NCBI GenBank assembly: GCA_030641245.1
Contig: DAOWHU010000052.1
Location: 1 to 19,353 of the forward strand
DNA from: a bacterium
GTDB lineage: Bacteria > Patescibacteriota > Minisyncoccia > Moranbacterales > DUUL01
Direction: 5' to 3'
Length of the DNA: 19,353 nucleotides
The notes beneath the pieces are model-generated. The model ran no database searches and was not told the origin of the DNA. It was given only the letters and a program-made list of their open reading frames with translations. Below, in pieces: positions 1 through 6,452 of the stretch. Numbering within the stretch: the first letter of the stretch is position 1; each line of letters opens with the position of its first letter. The position numbers and the translations under genes are program-made.

Positions 1-1053
1 ATGAAAAAATATAAATCTTCCGTGGTCAAGGTTGGTTCGCTTTTACTGGGAGGGGACAATCCCATCCGAGTTCAATCGATGTGTGACACTGACACTCGCA
101 ACATTGAAGCTACCGTTAAACAAATTCTAGAACTGGAAAAAAATAAATGCGAAATTATTCGAGTCGCTGTTCCTGATATAAAAGCCGCCCAAGCAATTGG
201 CGCTATCAAAAAACAAATTCACATTCCACTCGTAGCCGATATCCACTTCGACTATAAGCTAGCCTTAGAAGTCATAAAACAAGGAGTTGATAAAGTTCGA
301 ATTAACCCTGGAAATATTGGTTCAGAAGAGAAAGTGAAAGCCGTCGTAGAGGCCTGCAAAAAGAAATCCATTCCAATTAGGATCGGAATAAACGGTGGAT
401 CACTCGAAAAAGATTTATTAAAAAAATACGGACAAACTCCTAAAGCCGCTGTTGAATCAGCTTTGAGACACGTTCGAATTTTAGAAAAATTAGATTTTCA
501 TAACATCTTAATTTCAATCAAGTTCAGCGAAGTTCCCCCAATGATTGAGGCTTACCGTCTATTAACCAAAAAAGTTCCATATCCACTCCATTTGGGAGTT
601 ACTCACGCCGGAACTCCTTTTATCGGTACTATCAAAAACGCTATCGGGATCGGAACTCTTGTTGAAGAAGGAATTGGAGCAACCCTTAGAGTCTCTTTGA
701 CCGGTCCTCTAACAGAAGAACTGAGGGCTGGTTGGGCCATTTTGCAATCCCTTGATAAAAGAGAGAAAAAAGTTGAATTAATTTCTTGTCCCACTTGTGG
801 ACGCTGTGAAATTGACCTGGTTAACTTAGTCGAAAAAGTAGAGAAATTTCTCGAAAAAATCGACAAGCCAATCAAGGTCGCCGTTATGGGTTGCGTAGTC
901 AACGGGCCTGGCGAGGCCAAAGAAGCTGACATCGGCATCGCCGGCGGTCATGGCAAAGCAATCATCTTTGCTAAAGGCAAAATTCTCAAAACCGTCCCCG
1001 AAAAAGATATCTTCAAAACCCTTGAAGAAGAAATCAAAAAAATCACAAAATAG
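1..1053 (+). CDS. ispG: 4-hydroxy-3-methylbut-2-en-1-yl diphosphate synthase (IspG/GcpE)
   Basis: This cytosolic iron-sulfur enzyme of the MEP isoprenoid pathway reductively converts MEcPP to HMBPP, the step before IspH. At 350 aa it is close to the compact bacterial form (E. coli about 372). The TIM-barrel part carries the family signatures VADIHFDY (about residues 78-85) and RINPGNIG (about 100-107). The C-terminal cluster domain has C263, C266 and C298 plus E305, with the same spacing as the [4Fe-4S] ligands of E. coli IspG (C270/C273/C305/E312). An extra Cys, C269, follows the first pair. The window opens exactly on the ATG and the start aligns with the family N-terminus, so the gene looks complete, but its promoter is outside the window. 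The next gene is convergent and no other MEP gene is in view. Confidence 0.97.
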   Translation: MKKYKSSVVKVGSLLLGGDNPIRVQSMCDTDTRNIEATVKQILELEKNKCEIIRVAVPDIKAAQAIGAIKKQIHIPLVADIHFDYKLALEVIKQGVDKVRINPGNIGSEEKVKAVVEACKKKSIPIRIGINGGSLEKDLLKKYGQTPKAAVESALRHVRILEKLDFHNILISIKFSEVPPMIEAYRLLTKKVPYPLHLGVTHAGTPFIGTIKNAIGIGTLVEEGIGATLRVSLTGPLTEELRAGWAILQSLDKREKKVELISCPTCGRCEIDLVNLVEKVEKFLEKIDKPIKVAVMGCVVNGPGEAKEADIGIAGGHGKAIIFAKGKILKTVPEKDIFKTLEEEIKKITK

Positions 1054-1057
1054 ACAA

Positions 1058-1086
1058 CAAAAAAAGCATACACGATAGCGTACGCT
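1058..1086 (-). terminator. Intrinsic terminator of the histidine kinase gene
   Basis: Read on the minus strand, a 9-bp stem (1086-1078 with 1073-1065, including two G-U pairs) closes a UAUC loop and is followed at once by seven U. The G-U pairs become A-C mismatches on the plus strand, where there is also no T-run, so it serves the minus-strand gene ending at 1109 rather than ispG. The 5' arm lies in a perfect 14-bp palindrome (1075-1088). Confidence 0.8.
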
Positions 1087-1099
1087 ATAGACGCTTCTA
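1066..1099. repeat. Dispersed intergenic repeat, copy 1 (TAGACGCTTCT type)
   Basis: This shares TAGACGCTTCTA and an ATACAC-N-ATAG block with 17981-18014, at matching spacing. Within copy 1 a 12-bp unit beginning CTATAGACG occurs twice in tandem (1085-1096 and 1097-1108). It overlaps the terminator above. Function unknown. Confidence 0.5.
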
Positions 1100-1108
1100 T
1101 AGACGATT

Positions 1109-3331
1109 CTATTCTTTATTTGACTTAAAATCCTTTTTCAATTCTACTATAAACTGGCTTCCCTTTCCGACTCCTTCAGATTTAGCAAAAATTTTACCTT
1201 TATGAGCATTTACGATTTTCTTGCAAACATACAATCCCAATCCAATTCCCTCGGTATTCAAACTACTGCTTCCAACCCCTCTTCTAAATTTCTCAAAAAC
1301 ATATTTAGCCTCTTCTTTCCCCATTCCTTTCCCAGAATCAGTTACTACTATTCTAACTTTATTCCCTGATTCTTCTATTTTGACTTCAACCTGACCTTCC
1401 GCTGTATATTTAATAGCATTATCAACCAAATTAGATATTACCTCATGCATCTTATCTCGATCAAAATGAAAAAGGACGATCTTCTTATCTGGTTTAATAT
1501 ACTTCAATTTTAATTCAGCATCCTCGGCTTCCAGGCTAAGGTTATAAACCACAGTTTTAACCATTTGAGCAACATCATTTTTTTCGAAACTAAATGTAAA
1601 TTTTCCTGATTCAATTCTAGATAAACTCAGTAAATCATTCACCAACTTAATCAATCTCTCATTAGAAATAAAAATCTTCTTCAAGGCTCCATCGGCTTCC
1701 TTGCTAACCTTTCCATAATCACCTTCTCTAATCAAAGAAATAAATCCCTTAATGGAAGTTAGAGGAGTTCGCAGTTGATGAGAAGCAATGGAAATAAATT
1801 CATTCTTAGCCGAATCTAATTGCTTGAGCTTTTCGTAAGCATCAATAAGTTTATCATTAGTTTTATGTAAATCCTTATTAGCCCTTCCCACTTCGCCAGT
1901 CGCTTTCTTGACCTCTTTCCTTAAGCGAATATTGAATTTTTTAGCCTCTGAATAAAGTTGAGCATTTTCGATCGCAACCGCTGCTTGCCCTGCGATAATT
2001 TCTAAAACCTGCAAATCCTCATCATTATAGGCTTCTCCGGTTTCTTTCGCTCCAAGTGCCAAAAGACCAATCAAGCTCCCCTTTACTTTCAACGGAATCA
2101 ATAACTCCACCCCCAATGATTCTAAAAGATTAATCAGATTTTTAGTTTTGTCGCTATAATAAAGATTCTTCAATTCTTCCGTAATAACTATTCGATTTTT
2201 CTTGATAAAATTTTCTTCTACCACCGGATTTTGATCAAAAGCATCCCCTTTCTTGACTTTAAAGCCTTGATTATATTGCAACTGATAGACTTTGTTATCC
2301 TCTTCGTAGGTTAAAACTCCAAAAGCTTTAGTGTGTAAATTCTTCGAAAAAGTGGCATACAAAAATTCATAAACTTTTTCAATATTTAGAACGGTCTTCA
2401 ACTCATTACCGGTTTTCAAAATCAACTTCCCACTATCATATAAAGACGTAAAAAAGTATTTATTGGCTAGTCTAAAAAATTTATCTTTGATATACGGAAA
2501 AGTAGCTACCGCAAAAAATACCGCCATTAAATCCATCCAAAAAACAAATTCACTTAAATATCTACTGGCAATAACTTTCACTATTGAAATCAGTCCAAAT
2601 ACAACTCCTAACGAAAGGATATAGACAGAAGATTGTCGAAGAATTAGCTTTATATCCATAAAACGATAGCGAATAATGGCGTAGGAAAATAGAATAGGGA
2701 AAAAGACTACCAGCGCACTTCCGACTGGTGAGAAATAATCGATTCCAAAAACCAACAAATAATTAGTCGATCCTCCCAAAAAACCAATGATCAAGCCAAG
2801 CAAAACGTAAATGATTTGTTGACGAGCAGCTGACTTTCTTCTCCTGAGTTCTCTGATCAATAAAAAAAATGAATAGGTAAAAATTGGCACCCAAGAAATT
2901 AGTAAAAAAACCAAATAAAGCCAATTAGCTTGTGGCCAATAGGGAAACTCTCTAATTTGAATAACGCCCTTGATGTAGTAACTACTATAACTAAACGAAA
3001 CAAAGATTGCTGTTATGAGGTAATAAAAAAACACCAGCCTACGTTTTTCTTTATTAATTTTAAGAAAACATAATATCCAGTGAAATAAAAAAATGGGGAT
3101 TAAGATTGCTCCTAAATTTAAAGTTCTCGCCCAAAACAAAGCCTCTATTTCGTTGCTAGAAAGAAGCCAAATAGCATAAGATACTGACCATAAAAAAACA
3201 GCTAATGAGAACAGAGAAAGAGTTAGATGAGAAATTGATCTCCTATTTTTTACAAAAACAATGTAAGCCACGAACAAGGAAATGGTGGCTGTCAAAAAAT
3301 GACTTATTATATAAAAATTTAATCCTTCCAT
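1109..3331 (-). CDS. Membrane sensor histidine kinase (7TM-type sensor, GAF, HisKA, HATPase)
   Basis: This 740-aa protein is a probable two-component sensor kinase in the cytoplasmic membrane. Residues 7-281 hold about nine hydrophobic segments, the first seven resembling the histidine-kinase N-terminal 7TM sensor region. A GAF-like domain follows (about 310-460), then a charged coiled coil (about 465-510). The HisKA domain has the H-box SHQLRTPL with phospho-acceptor H518; Gln follows the His where Glu/Asp is commoner. The ATPase domain has the N-box around N634/N638, the G1 box DSGKGMG (D665) and the G2 box GIGLGLY (G695-G699). All catalytic boxes are intact, so it should be active. No response regulator lies nearby, making it an orphan here. 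An extended -10 promoter sits about 35 bp upstream; no SD precedes the ATG. The signal sensed cannot be told from sequence. Confidence 0.93.
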   Translation of the reverse strand: MEGLNFYIISHFLTATISLFVAYIVFVKNRRSISHLTLSLFSLAVFLWSVSYAIWLLSSNEIEALFWARTLNLGAILIPIFLFHWILCFLKINKEKRRLVFFYYLITAIFVSFSYSSYYIKGVIQIREFPYWPQANWLYLVFLLISWVPIFTYSFFLLIRELRRRKSAARQQIIYVLLGLIIGFLGGSTNYLLVFGIDYFSPVGSALVVFFPILFSYAIIRYRFMDIKLILRQSSVYILSLGVVFGLISIVKVIASRYLSEFVFWMDLMAVFFAVATFPYIKDKFFRLANKYFFTSLYDSGKLILKTGNELKTVLNIEKVYEFLYATFSKNLHTKAFGVLTYEEDNKVYQLQYNQGFKVKKGDAFDQNPVVEENFIKKNRIVITEELKNLYYSDKTKNLINLLESLGVELLIPLKVKGSLIGLLALGAKETGEAYNDEDLQVLEIIAGQAAVAIENAQLYSEAKKFNIRLRKEVKKATGEVGRANKDLHKTNDKLIDAYEKLKQLDSAKNEFISIASHQLRTPLTSIKGFISLIREGDYGKVSKEADGALKKIFISNERLIKLVNDLLSLSRIESGKFTFSFEKNDVAQMVKTVVYNLSLEAEDAELKLKYIKPDKKIVLFHFDRDKMHEVISNLVDNAIKYTAEGQVEVKIEESGNKVRIVVTDSGKGMGKEEAKYVFEKFRRGVGSSSLNTEGIGLGLYVCKKIVNAHKGKIFAKSEGVGKGSQFIVELKKDFKSNKE

Positions 3332-3349
3332 TTTTATTTTTGATAAAGC

Positions 3350-3385
3350 AAAAGGGATGAATGTATTATAACATTCACCCCTTTT
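3350..3385 (-). terminator. Intrinsic terminator after the methyltransferase gene, with an embedded promoter
   Basis: A 15-position hairpin with a 6-nt loop pairs fully on the minus strand, counting one G-U pair; on the plus strand that position is an A-C mismatch. The minus-strand U-run (TTTTGCTTT) follows the stem. It ends the transcript of the cassette at 3413-5212. The loop also contains the TATAAT of the promoter below. Confidence 0.75.
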
Positions 3386-3392
3386 TTTGCAA
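3365..3392 (-). promoter_or_regulatory. Extended -10 promoter for the histidine kinase gene
   Basis: On the minus strand TGTTATAAT gives a perfect -10 with an upstream TG (hexamer at 3370-3365). A weak -35, TTGCAA, lies 16 bp further up (3392-3387). The predicted start near 3358 would give a leader of about 27 nt with no SD. The -10 forms the loop of the upstream terminator, so terminator and promoter share the same bases. Confidence 0.6.
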
Positions 3393-3412
3393 ACATTGAT
3401 TGACCATCATAA

Positions 3413-4471
3413 TCATGCCATCAATGTTTTGGTTATTTGAATTGAGCTTTTGACAAAGCCCCAGAAAGACCAACTCTTTTTACGAGCTACTGTCATGCGA
3501 TTGTAGCCCAGCTCGTCTTCCCAGTCCATTAGTTTCTCGTGCTTCAACCCGGCTGTTTCAGCAATTCTGCCAGGTTCGTTGTCGGATTTAAAAAACATTC
3601 TCCAACCATAAGACCACATAATGAAATCCAGAAGAGCTCCTTCCATCAGCATTTTTTCCTGAACCGTTGAGAAAATGATAACCCCCTCATCGAAGAGATA
3701 CCTTTTTACAAAGTTCAGAGTTAAAATGCATTTTTTGGTAGACACTGGACAAAACATACCAATGAAAAGAATGAGGTGAGCTTTTTCAAGCTTAGCATTC
3801 TCAATCTTCTCTGGAATAAACTTAAAGCTTTTTTCTACTCCAAGCTCTTTGGCTAGGGCCTTCCCGTAACTAAGACTGGTAATATCCGGATCAATACAGA
3901 TCACCTCCGCAATATCCATTAAACCAGGATTATCGCAAAAAGTATAAACCGTATCCAAACAATGCCCTGACCCAATGTTGTAAATAATATATTTTTCATC
4001 GGATCTCAGCCGAAGCCTTGCCCTTTCTTCTTTGATAATAGAGGGCAAGTTAGCGACAATTCCCTGTAAACGCAAATCAATAGCATGCGCTCCAGAGGTA
4101 AGAATATACCCAACGTCCGCCGGAGTTAAAGCATCTTTTTCTCCATAAAGATACTCGAATGCCTTTGGGTCATAAGGATTGTTCTTGACAATCTGAGCAA
4201 TTGGAGAAATGGGATTTCCCTGCGAATCGTTAGAAGTGGCATACTTAAGCCACCTTAGAGCCTCTTCACTTTCTATTCCTTTATCCAGAATAGAAGCGCT
4301 AAAGTCCTCCCAGACATTTGGAGGAAGAATTTTTTTGAAATGTTTTCCAGCCACACTGTCTGTTAGGTCTTTTTTGCGCAACTCTCTTGGAATATCCAAA
4401 AAAGTCTTGGTGCCTTTTCTGCCGCGGGGTTTCAATTTTTTCCCCTGAATACTACTTGTAGCAACTAACAT
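3413..4471 (-). CDS. Class I SAM-dependent methyltransferase-like protein, substrate unknown
   Basis: This 352-aa protein has a Rossmann methyltransferase core. Motif I is YNIGSGHCLD (about 164-173), the acidic end of beta-2 is ICIDPD (about 191-196, likely ribose-binding D194), and motif IV is AHLILFIGMF (about 231-240). A strand-rich C-terminus ends near LGYNRMTVARK. The first ~150 residues are a mainly helical extension I do not recognise, with a Lys/Arg-rich start. No transmembrane segment is seen. The start is fixed by a strong AGGAGG six bases before the ATG. It is the last gene of a cassette with three small membrane proteins just upstream. Over 3961-4140 I count 76 G/C in 180 bases (about 42%), clearly above sampled parts of polA, which hints at a different origin. 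What it methylates cannot be inferred; loss of catalysis cannot be excluded. Confidence 0.72.
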   Translation of the reverse strand: MLVATSSIQGKKLKPRGRKGTKTFLDIPRELRKKDLTDSVAGKHFKKILPPNVWEDFSASILDKGIESEEALRWLKYATSNDSQGNPISPIAQIVKNNPYDPKAFEYLYGEKDALTPADVGYILTSGAHAIDLRLQGIVANLPSIIKEERARLRLRSDEKYIIYNIGSGHCLDTVYTFCDNPGLMDIAEVICIDPDITSLSYGKALAKELGVEKSFKFIPEKIENAKLEKAHLILFIGMFCPVSTKKCILTLNFVKRYLFDEGVIIFSTVQEKMLMEGALLDFIMWSYGWRMFFKSDNEPGRIAETAGLKHEKLMDWEDELGYNRMTVARKKSWSFWGFVKSSIQITKTLMA

Positions 4472-4492
4472 TAGCTCCCTCCTTCCAAGAAT

Positions 4493-4654
4493 TCAAAATG
4501 AGAGTTTCTTGTTTTTTATAGCGTTAGTCGTTTCCACTAGAATTACGGAACCGATAATGAAACCCCATGCAATTACCATGCCAATAGCCGTTTTTATAAA
4601 TGTTTTCAAGGACTTAACTATTCCTTTCTGCCATGCCTCTACTTTCTTAGCCAT
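4493..4654 (-). CDS. Small single-pass membrane protein (53 aa)
   Basis: This short ORF of 53 codons plus TGA starts at ATG 4654. AAAGGAGAG lies just upstream (spacing about 7), one of the few good SD sites in the window. The peptide begins MAKKVEAWQKG, an amphipathic Lys-rich stretch. One strongly hydrophobic segment follows (about residues 23-41, with GMVIAWGFIIGSVILV), then a basic tail ending KNKKLSF. It lies 21 bp before the methyltransferase start and reads in the same direction, so the two are very likely co-transcribed. I know no family for it. SD, spacing and a clean membrane profile together make it a real gene. It may act as a small regulator or partner of neighbouring membrane proteins, but that is inference. 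Confidence 0.75.
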   Translation of the reverse strand: MAKKVEAWQKGIVKSLKTFIKTAIGMVIAWGFIIGSVILVETTNAIKNKKLSF

Positions 4655-4702
4655 TGTTTACTCTCCTTTATAATTTTTCATTATAATAATTAATTTAAAA
4701 AA

Positions 4703-4900
4703 TCAATTGATAATAAATAACGTTAATCCTGCTAAAACAATGACCGGCAAAAAACATTTTATTTTATTCCAAAGGCTACCAGCTTTCATCCATTCATAAA
4801 TTTTATAAACTTTATAAACGCACCAGACAAAAAATAATCCAATGCTGGCGATTACCAAGTAACGACCCCTTACAGCTCCTTTCCAAGCTAAGTTTACCAT
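4703..4900 (-). CDS. Small two-pass membrane protein (65 aa)
   Basis: The preferred start is ATG 4900, because AAAGGAG stands seven bases upstream. An in-frame ATG 26 codons earlier (4978) has no SD and adds an unconvincing Lys-rich leader. The 65-aa product begins MVNLAWKGAVRGRYL. It has a first hydrophobic segment at about 14-31 and a second at about 48-64, joined by a short charged and aromatic stretch (KVYKIYEWMKAG). It ends IIN and stops with TGA. It is the middle member of the small-membrane-protein series upstream of the methyltransferase. No family is recognised. Small size, two helices and basic flanks are compatible with a holin-like or subunit-like role, but nothing specific supports either. 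Confidence 0.7.
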   Translation of the reverse strand: MVNLAWKGAVRGRYLVIASIGLFFVWCVYKVYKIYEWMKAGSLWNKIKCFLPVIVLAGLTLFIIN

Positions 4901-5002
4901 TTTTTTCTCCTTTAAATTTTCAAAGTTAATTTTAATTAAAAAATTCCATATTAATCTTCTCAAAGACCAACAATGCAATTCTCTAAAAATATTTCAAATA
5001 AT

Positions 5003-5212
5003 TTATTTATCACAACAACAAGTAACAAACGAAACCAACCAAATCAAAAGAACAAAACCAATTAAAATATATAACTTTGTTAACAAATACTGAGCATCTA
5101 CATCACTCAATTCCTGACTCATTTTAAAACAGCTAATCCCAATCGCTCCAGAAAAAAATAGAAATACAATCGTTTCAACCTTGAACCAAATTGGTAATTC
5201 TTTTTTTCTCAT
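5003..5212 (-). CDS. Small two-pass membrane protein with Cys-rich tail (69 aa)
   Basis: This is the first of the three small membrane genes in the transcript. The 69-aa product has a charged start (MRKKELPIWFK), a hydrophobic segment at about 13-30, a polar and acidic loop (SQELSDVDAQ), a second hydrophobic segment at about 43-63, and the tail VTCCCDK with three adjacent cysteines. The Cys cluster could be a metal-binding, disulfide or acylation site; the sequence does not decide. Unlike the two genes after it, no SD precedes the ATG; instead a 6-bp hairpin (5230-5245) lies about 17 bases upstream. A gap of about 100 bp separates it from the next gene. No homologous family is recognised. Confidence 0.6.
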   Translation of the reverse strand: MRKKELPIWFKVETIVFLFFSGAIGISCFKMSQELSDVDAQYLLTKLYILIGFVLLIWLVSFVTCCCDK

Positions 5213-5251
5213 TTTTTTGTTTTAGCAATTAAGGGCATTCCCTTATTTACA

Positions 5252-5275
5252 CAAAAACCAAACTTGAAGCTTGGT
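5252..5275 (-). terminator. Terminator or attenuator upstream of the small-protein cassette
   Basis: On the minus strand a 7-bp stem (ACCAAGC with GUUUGGU, one G-U) closes a UUCAA loop and is followed by a run of U. On the plus strand the G-U becomes an A-C mismatch, so it works better on the minus strand. It stands between the promoter at 5449-5421 and the first membrane gene at 5212. It must therefore be read through, or be regulated, for the cassette to be expressed from that promoter. Confidence 0.6.
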
Positions 5276-5283
5276 CTTTTCTT

Positions 5284-5382
5284 TTATATTTGAATTTTTT
5301 GGCAAAATCTAAAATATCTATCCCTGTTATCACGAAACGTTCTTATTTTTATTTCTATTTTTTTAAACAAATCTTCTTTCAT
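5284..5382 (-). CDS. Possible 32-aa leader peptide
   Basis: A short ORF from ATG 5382 to TAA at 5284, with AGG five bases before the start codon. It lies about 32 nt downstream of a predicted transcription start and ends 8 bp before the terminator hairpin. The product begins MKEDLFKKIEIK and is highly charged and basic (many Lys/Arg/Asp, four Phe, one Cys); it is not a membrane segment. No obvious run of one amino acid suggests classical amino-acid attenuation. Position between promoter and terminator is the main support; it could be a chance ORF. Confidence 0.35.
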   Translation of the reverse strand: MKEDLFKKIEIKIRTFRDNRDRYFRFCQKIQI

Positions 5383-5387
5383 TTGAC

Positions 5388-5412
5388 CTGAAATTAAAAA
5401 TTACTATTTCAG
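5388..5412. promoter_or_regulatory. Inverted repeat at the predicted start site (operator candidate)
   Basis: CTGAAAT and ATTTCAG form 7-bp perfect arms with an 11-bp spacer, directly over the transcription start predicted from the promoter at 5421-5449. It could be an operator for the divergent TrmB-type regulator or the first hairpin of the leader RNA. Confidence 0.4.
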
Positions 5413-5420
5413 ATAATACC

Positions 5421-5449
5421 ATCCTAGCATACAAAAAAATATTTGTCAA
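5421..5449 (-). promoter_or_regulatory. Strong sigma70-type promoter of the small-protein/methyltransferase cassette
   Basis: On the minus strand a perfect TTGACA (5449-5444), a 17-bp spacer and TAGGAT (5426-5421), with TG one base before the -10 (extended -10). The predicted start is near 5414, leaving a ~200-nt leader before the gene at 5212. Confidence 0.75.
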
Positions 5450-5562
5450 GAGAAAGTGAAACAAATTCATTAAAATACAAAAATGCCCTTTATTTATGGG
5501 TGTCATTCGCCCTCTTTTTATTAACCACCCCCGAACACTTCTACTAATTTATCTAAAAACTA

Positions 5563-5591
5563 TTGCCGATTTCATTTAACTGTGTTACAAT
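5563..5591 (+). promoter_or_regulatory. Promoter of the TrmB-family regulator
   Basis: TTGCCG (5563-5568), a 17-bp spacer and TACAAT (5586-5591), with TGT just before the -10 (extended -10). The start would fall near 5598, inside the longest reading frame, which argues against the upstream GTG at 5582 as start codon and for ATG 5621. Confidence 0.7.
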
Positions 5592-5620
5592 TAGGAATTA
5601 GTAAAACCTTAAATAAATCG

Positions 5621-6340
5621 ATGCGAGATTACAATTATTTGTCCAGCGAGCTTTGCAAGCTGGGAATAAGCAAGAAGGAAGCCGATGTCTATCTAGTCTT
5701 ATTAGAACTAGGTTATTGTAGCGTGCAAAAAATTGCCAAAAAAATTGAGTCGAGCCGTCCCACGGTTTATAGAATCTTGAAAAATCTAAAAAAGAAAAAT
5801 CTAATTAACACTGTTCAAAAAGGAAAGAGAAACTATTTTATTGCTGGTTCTCCTGATGCTCTTTTGAATATGCTTCAAATTGAAAAAAGGCGAGCCGAAG
5901 AACAAGAACGAGAGTTTCTAAGAATTATCAACATTCTACAAGACCAATACAGCTTCTCTTCTGACGAAAACACTATAAAGACTTTTGCCGATAAGGAAAA
6001 ACGCTTGGCCTTGGAAAAATTAGCCAATACCCAATCTACAGAAATTCAAGTCTTCTCTACTTATCTTGATAAAAATATAGAAAAAGCCTTTTCAAGCATT
6101 CAGAAGAGACTAGGTTCTTCTCTTCAAATCAAGCGACTTCATTTTTTCGAAACAAAAAATAAACCTGAAAAACACATTGAGAACAAACTATTCAAAGGTA
6201 ATTCAACCATTAGCAACAAAAATGTTGTCATCACCGATAAAGTTTTTCTTTTCGAAAAAAACGCTATTCACATCATCAAACAAAAGAACACTGTCAAATT
6301 CTTCGAGTTAATGTTTGATTCTTTTTGGAAAAACCTATAA
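5621..6340 (+). CDS. TrmB-family transcriptional regulator
   Basis: This 239-aa DNA-binding protein has an N-terminal winged helix (about residues 9-78), including the typical SKKEADVYLVLLELG start and the recognition helix SSRPTVYRILKNLKKK, followed by the wing KGKRNYF. A coiled-coil linker (about 84-112, rich in Glu/Arg) leads to a C-terminal domain of about 125 residues ending in a short FFELMFDSFW helix, as in TrmB-like effector domains. The frame opens earlier at GTG 5582, but the promoter there would start transcription downstream of it, so ATG 5621 is chosen; no SD is present. Divergent orientation from the cassette at 3413-5212 makes that operon its likely target. TrmB proteins often bind sugars, but no effector can be named here. 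It is followed by a terminator at 6402-6431. Confidence 0.88.
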   Translation: MRDYNYLSSELCKLGISKKEADVYLVLLELGYCSVQKIAKKIESSRPTVYRILKNLKKKNLINTVQKGKRNYFIAGSPDALLNMLQIEKRRAEEQEREFLRIINILQDQYSFSSDENTIKTFADKEKRLALEKLANTQSTEIQVFSTYLDKNIEKAFSSIQKRLGSSLQIKRLHFFETKNKPEKHIENKLFKGNSTISNKNVVITDKVFLFEKNAIHIIKQKNTVKFFELMFDSFWKNL

Positions 6341-6401
6341 GTAAAAAAATATTTCAAAGATTTTTTCTGAATTCCAAAAATTTTGAAACAGCGCAGAGAA
6401 C

Positions 6402-6431
6402 AAAAAACCACCGATTGCTCGATGGTTTTTT
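6402..6431. terminator. Bidirectional terminator between convergent genes
   Basis: A 9-bp stem (AAAAAACCA with TGGTTTTTT), one C-A mismatch (G-U on the minus strand), then CGA/TCG closed by a TTGC tetraloop. The A- and T-runs on either side suit both the TrmB gene (+) and the gene ending at 6453 (-). Confidence 0.8.
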
Positions 6432-6452
6432 ATATCTAGAAACTATTTTTGA

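Larger units (their letters stand above)
5213..5620. promoter_or_regulatory. Divergent regulatory region between the TrmB gene and the small-protein cassette
   Basis: About 400 bp with no large ORF. It holds a minus promoter (5421-5449), an inverted repeat at its start site (5388-5412), a possible leader ORF (5284-5382), a minus-strand terminator (5252-5275), a 6-bp hairpin TAAGGG/CCCTTA (5230-5245) and a plus promoter (5563-5591). A weaker CCC/GGG hairpin flanked by AATG/CATT lies at about 5482-5508. The arrangement is typical of a regulator controlling a divergent operon. Confidence 0.6.

Noticed and set aside
4493..4900. UGA recoding (genetic code 25)
   Set aside because: TGA ends the small genes at 4493 and 4703 and no conserved protein needs an in-frame TGA to be read through.
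4901..4978. Upstream ATG 4978 for the 65-aa membrane protein
   Set aside because: It has no SD, while AAAGGAG stands seven bases before ATG 4900.
5582..5620. GTG 5582 as start of the TrmB-family gene
   Set aside because: The promoter -10 (5586-5591) lies inside this extension, so the codon would not be on the mRNA; ATG 5621 fits the family N-terminus.
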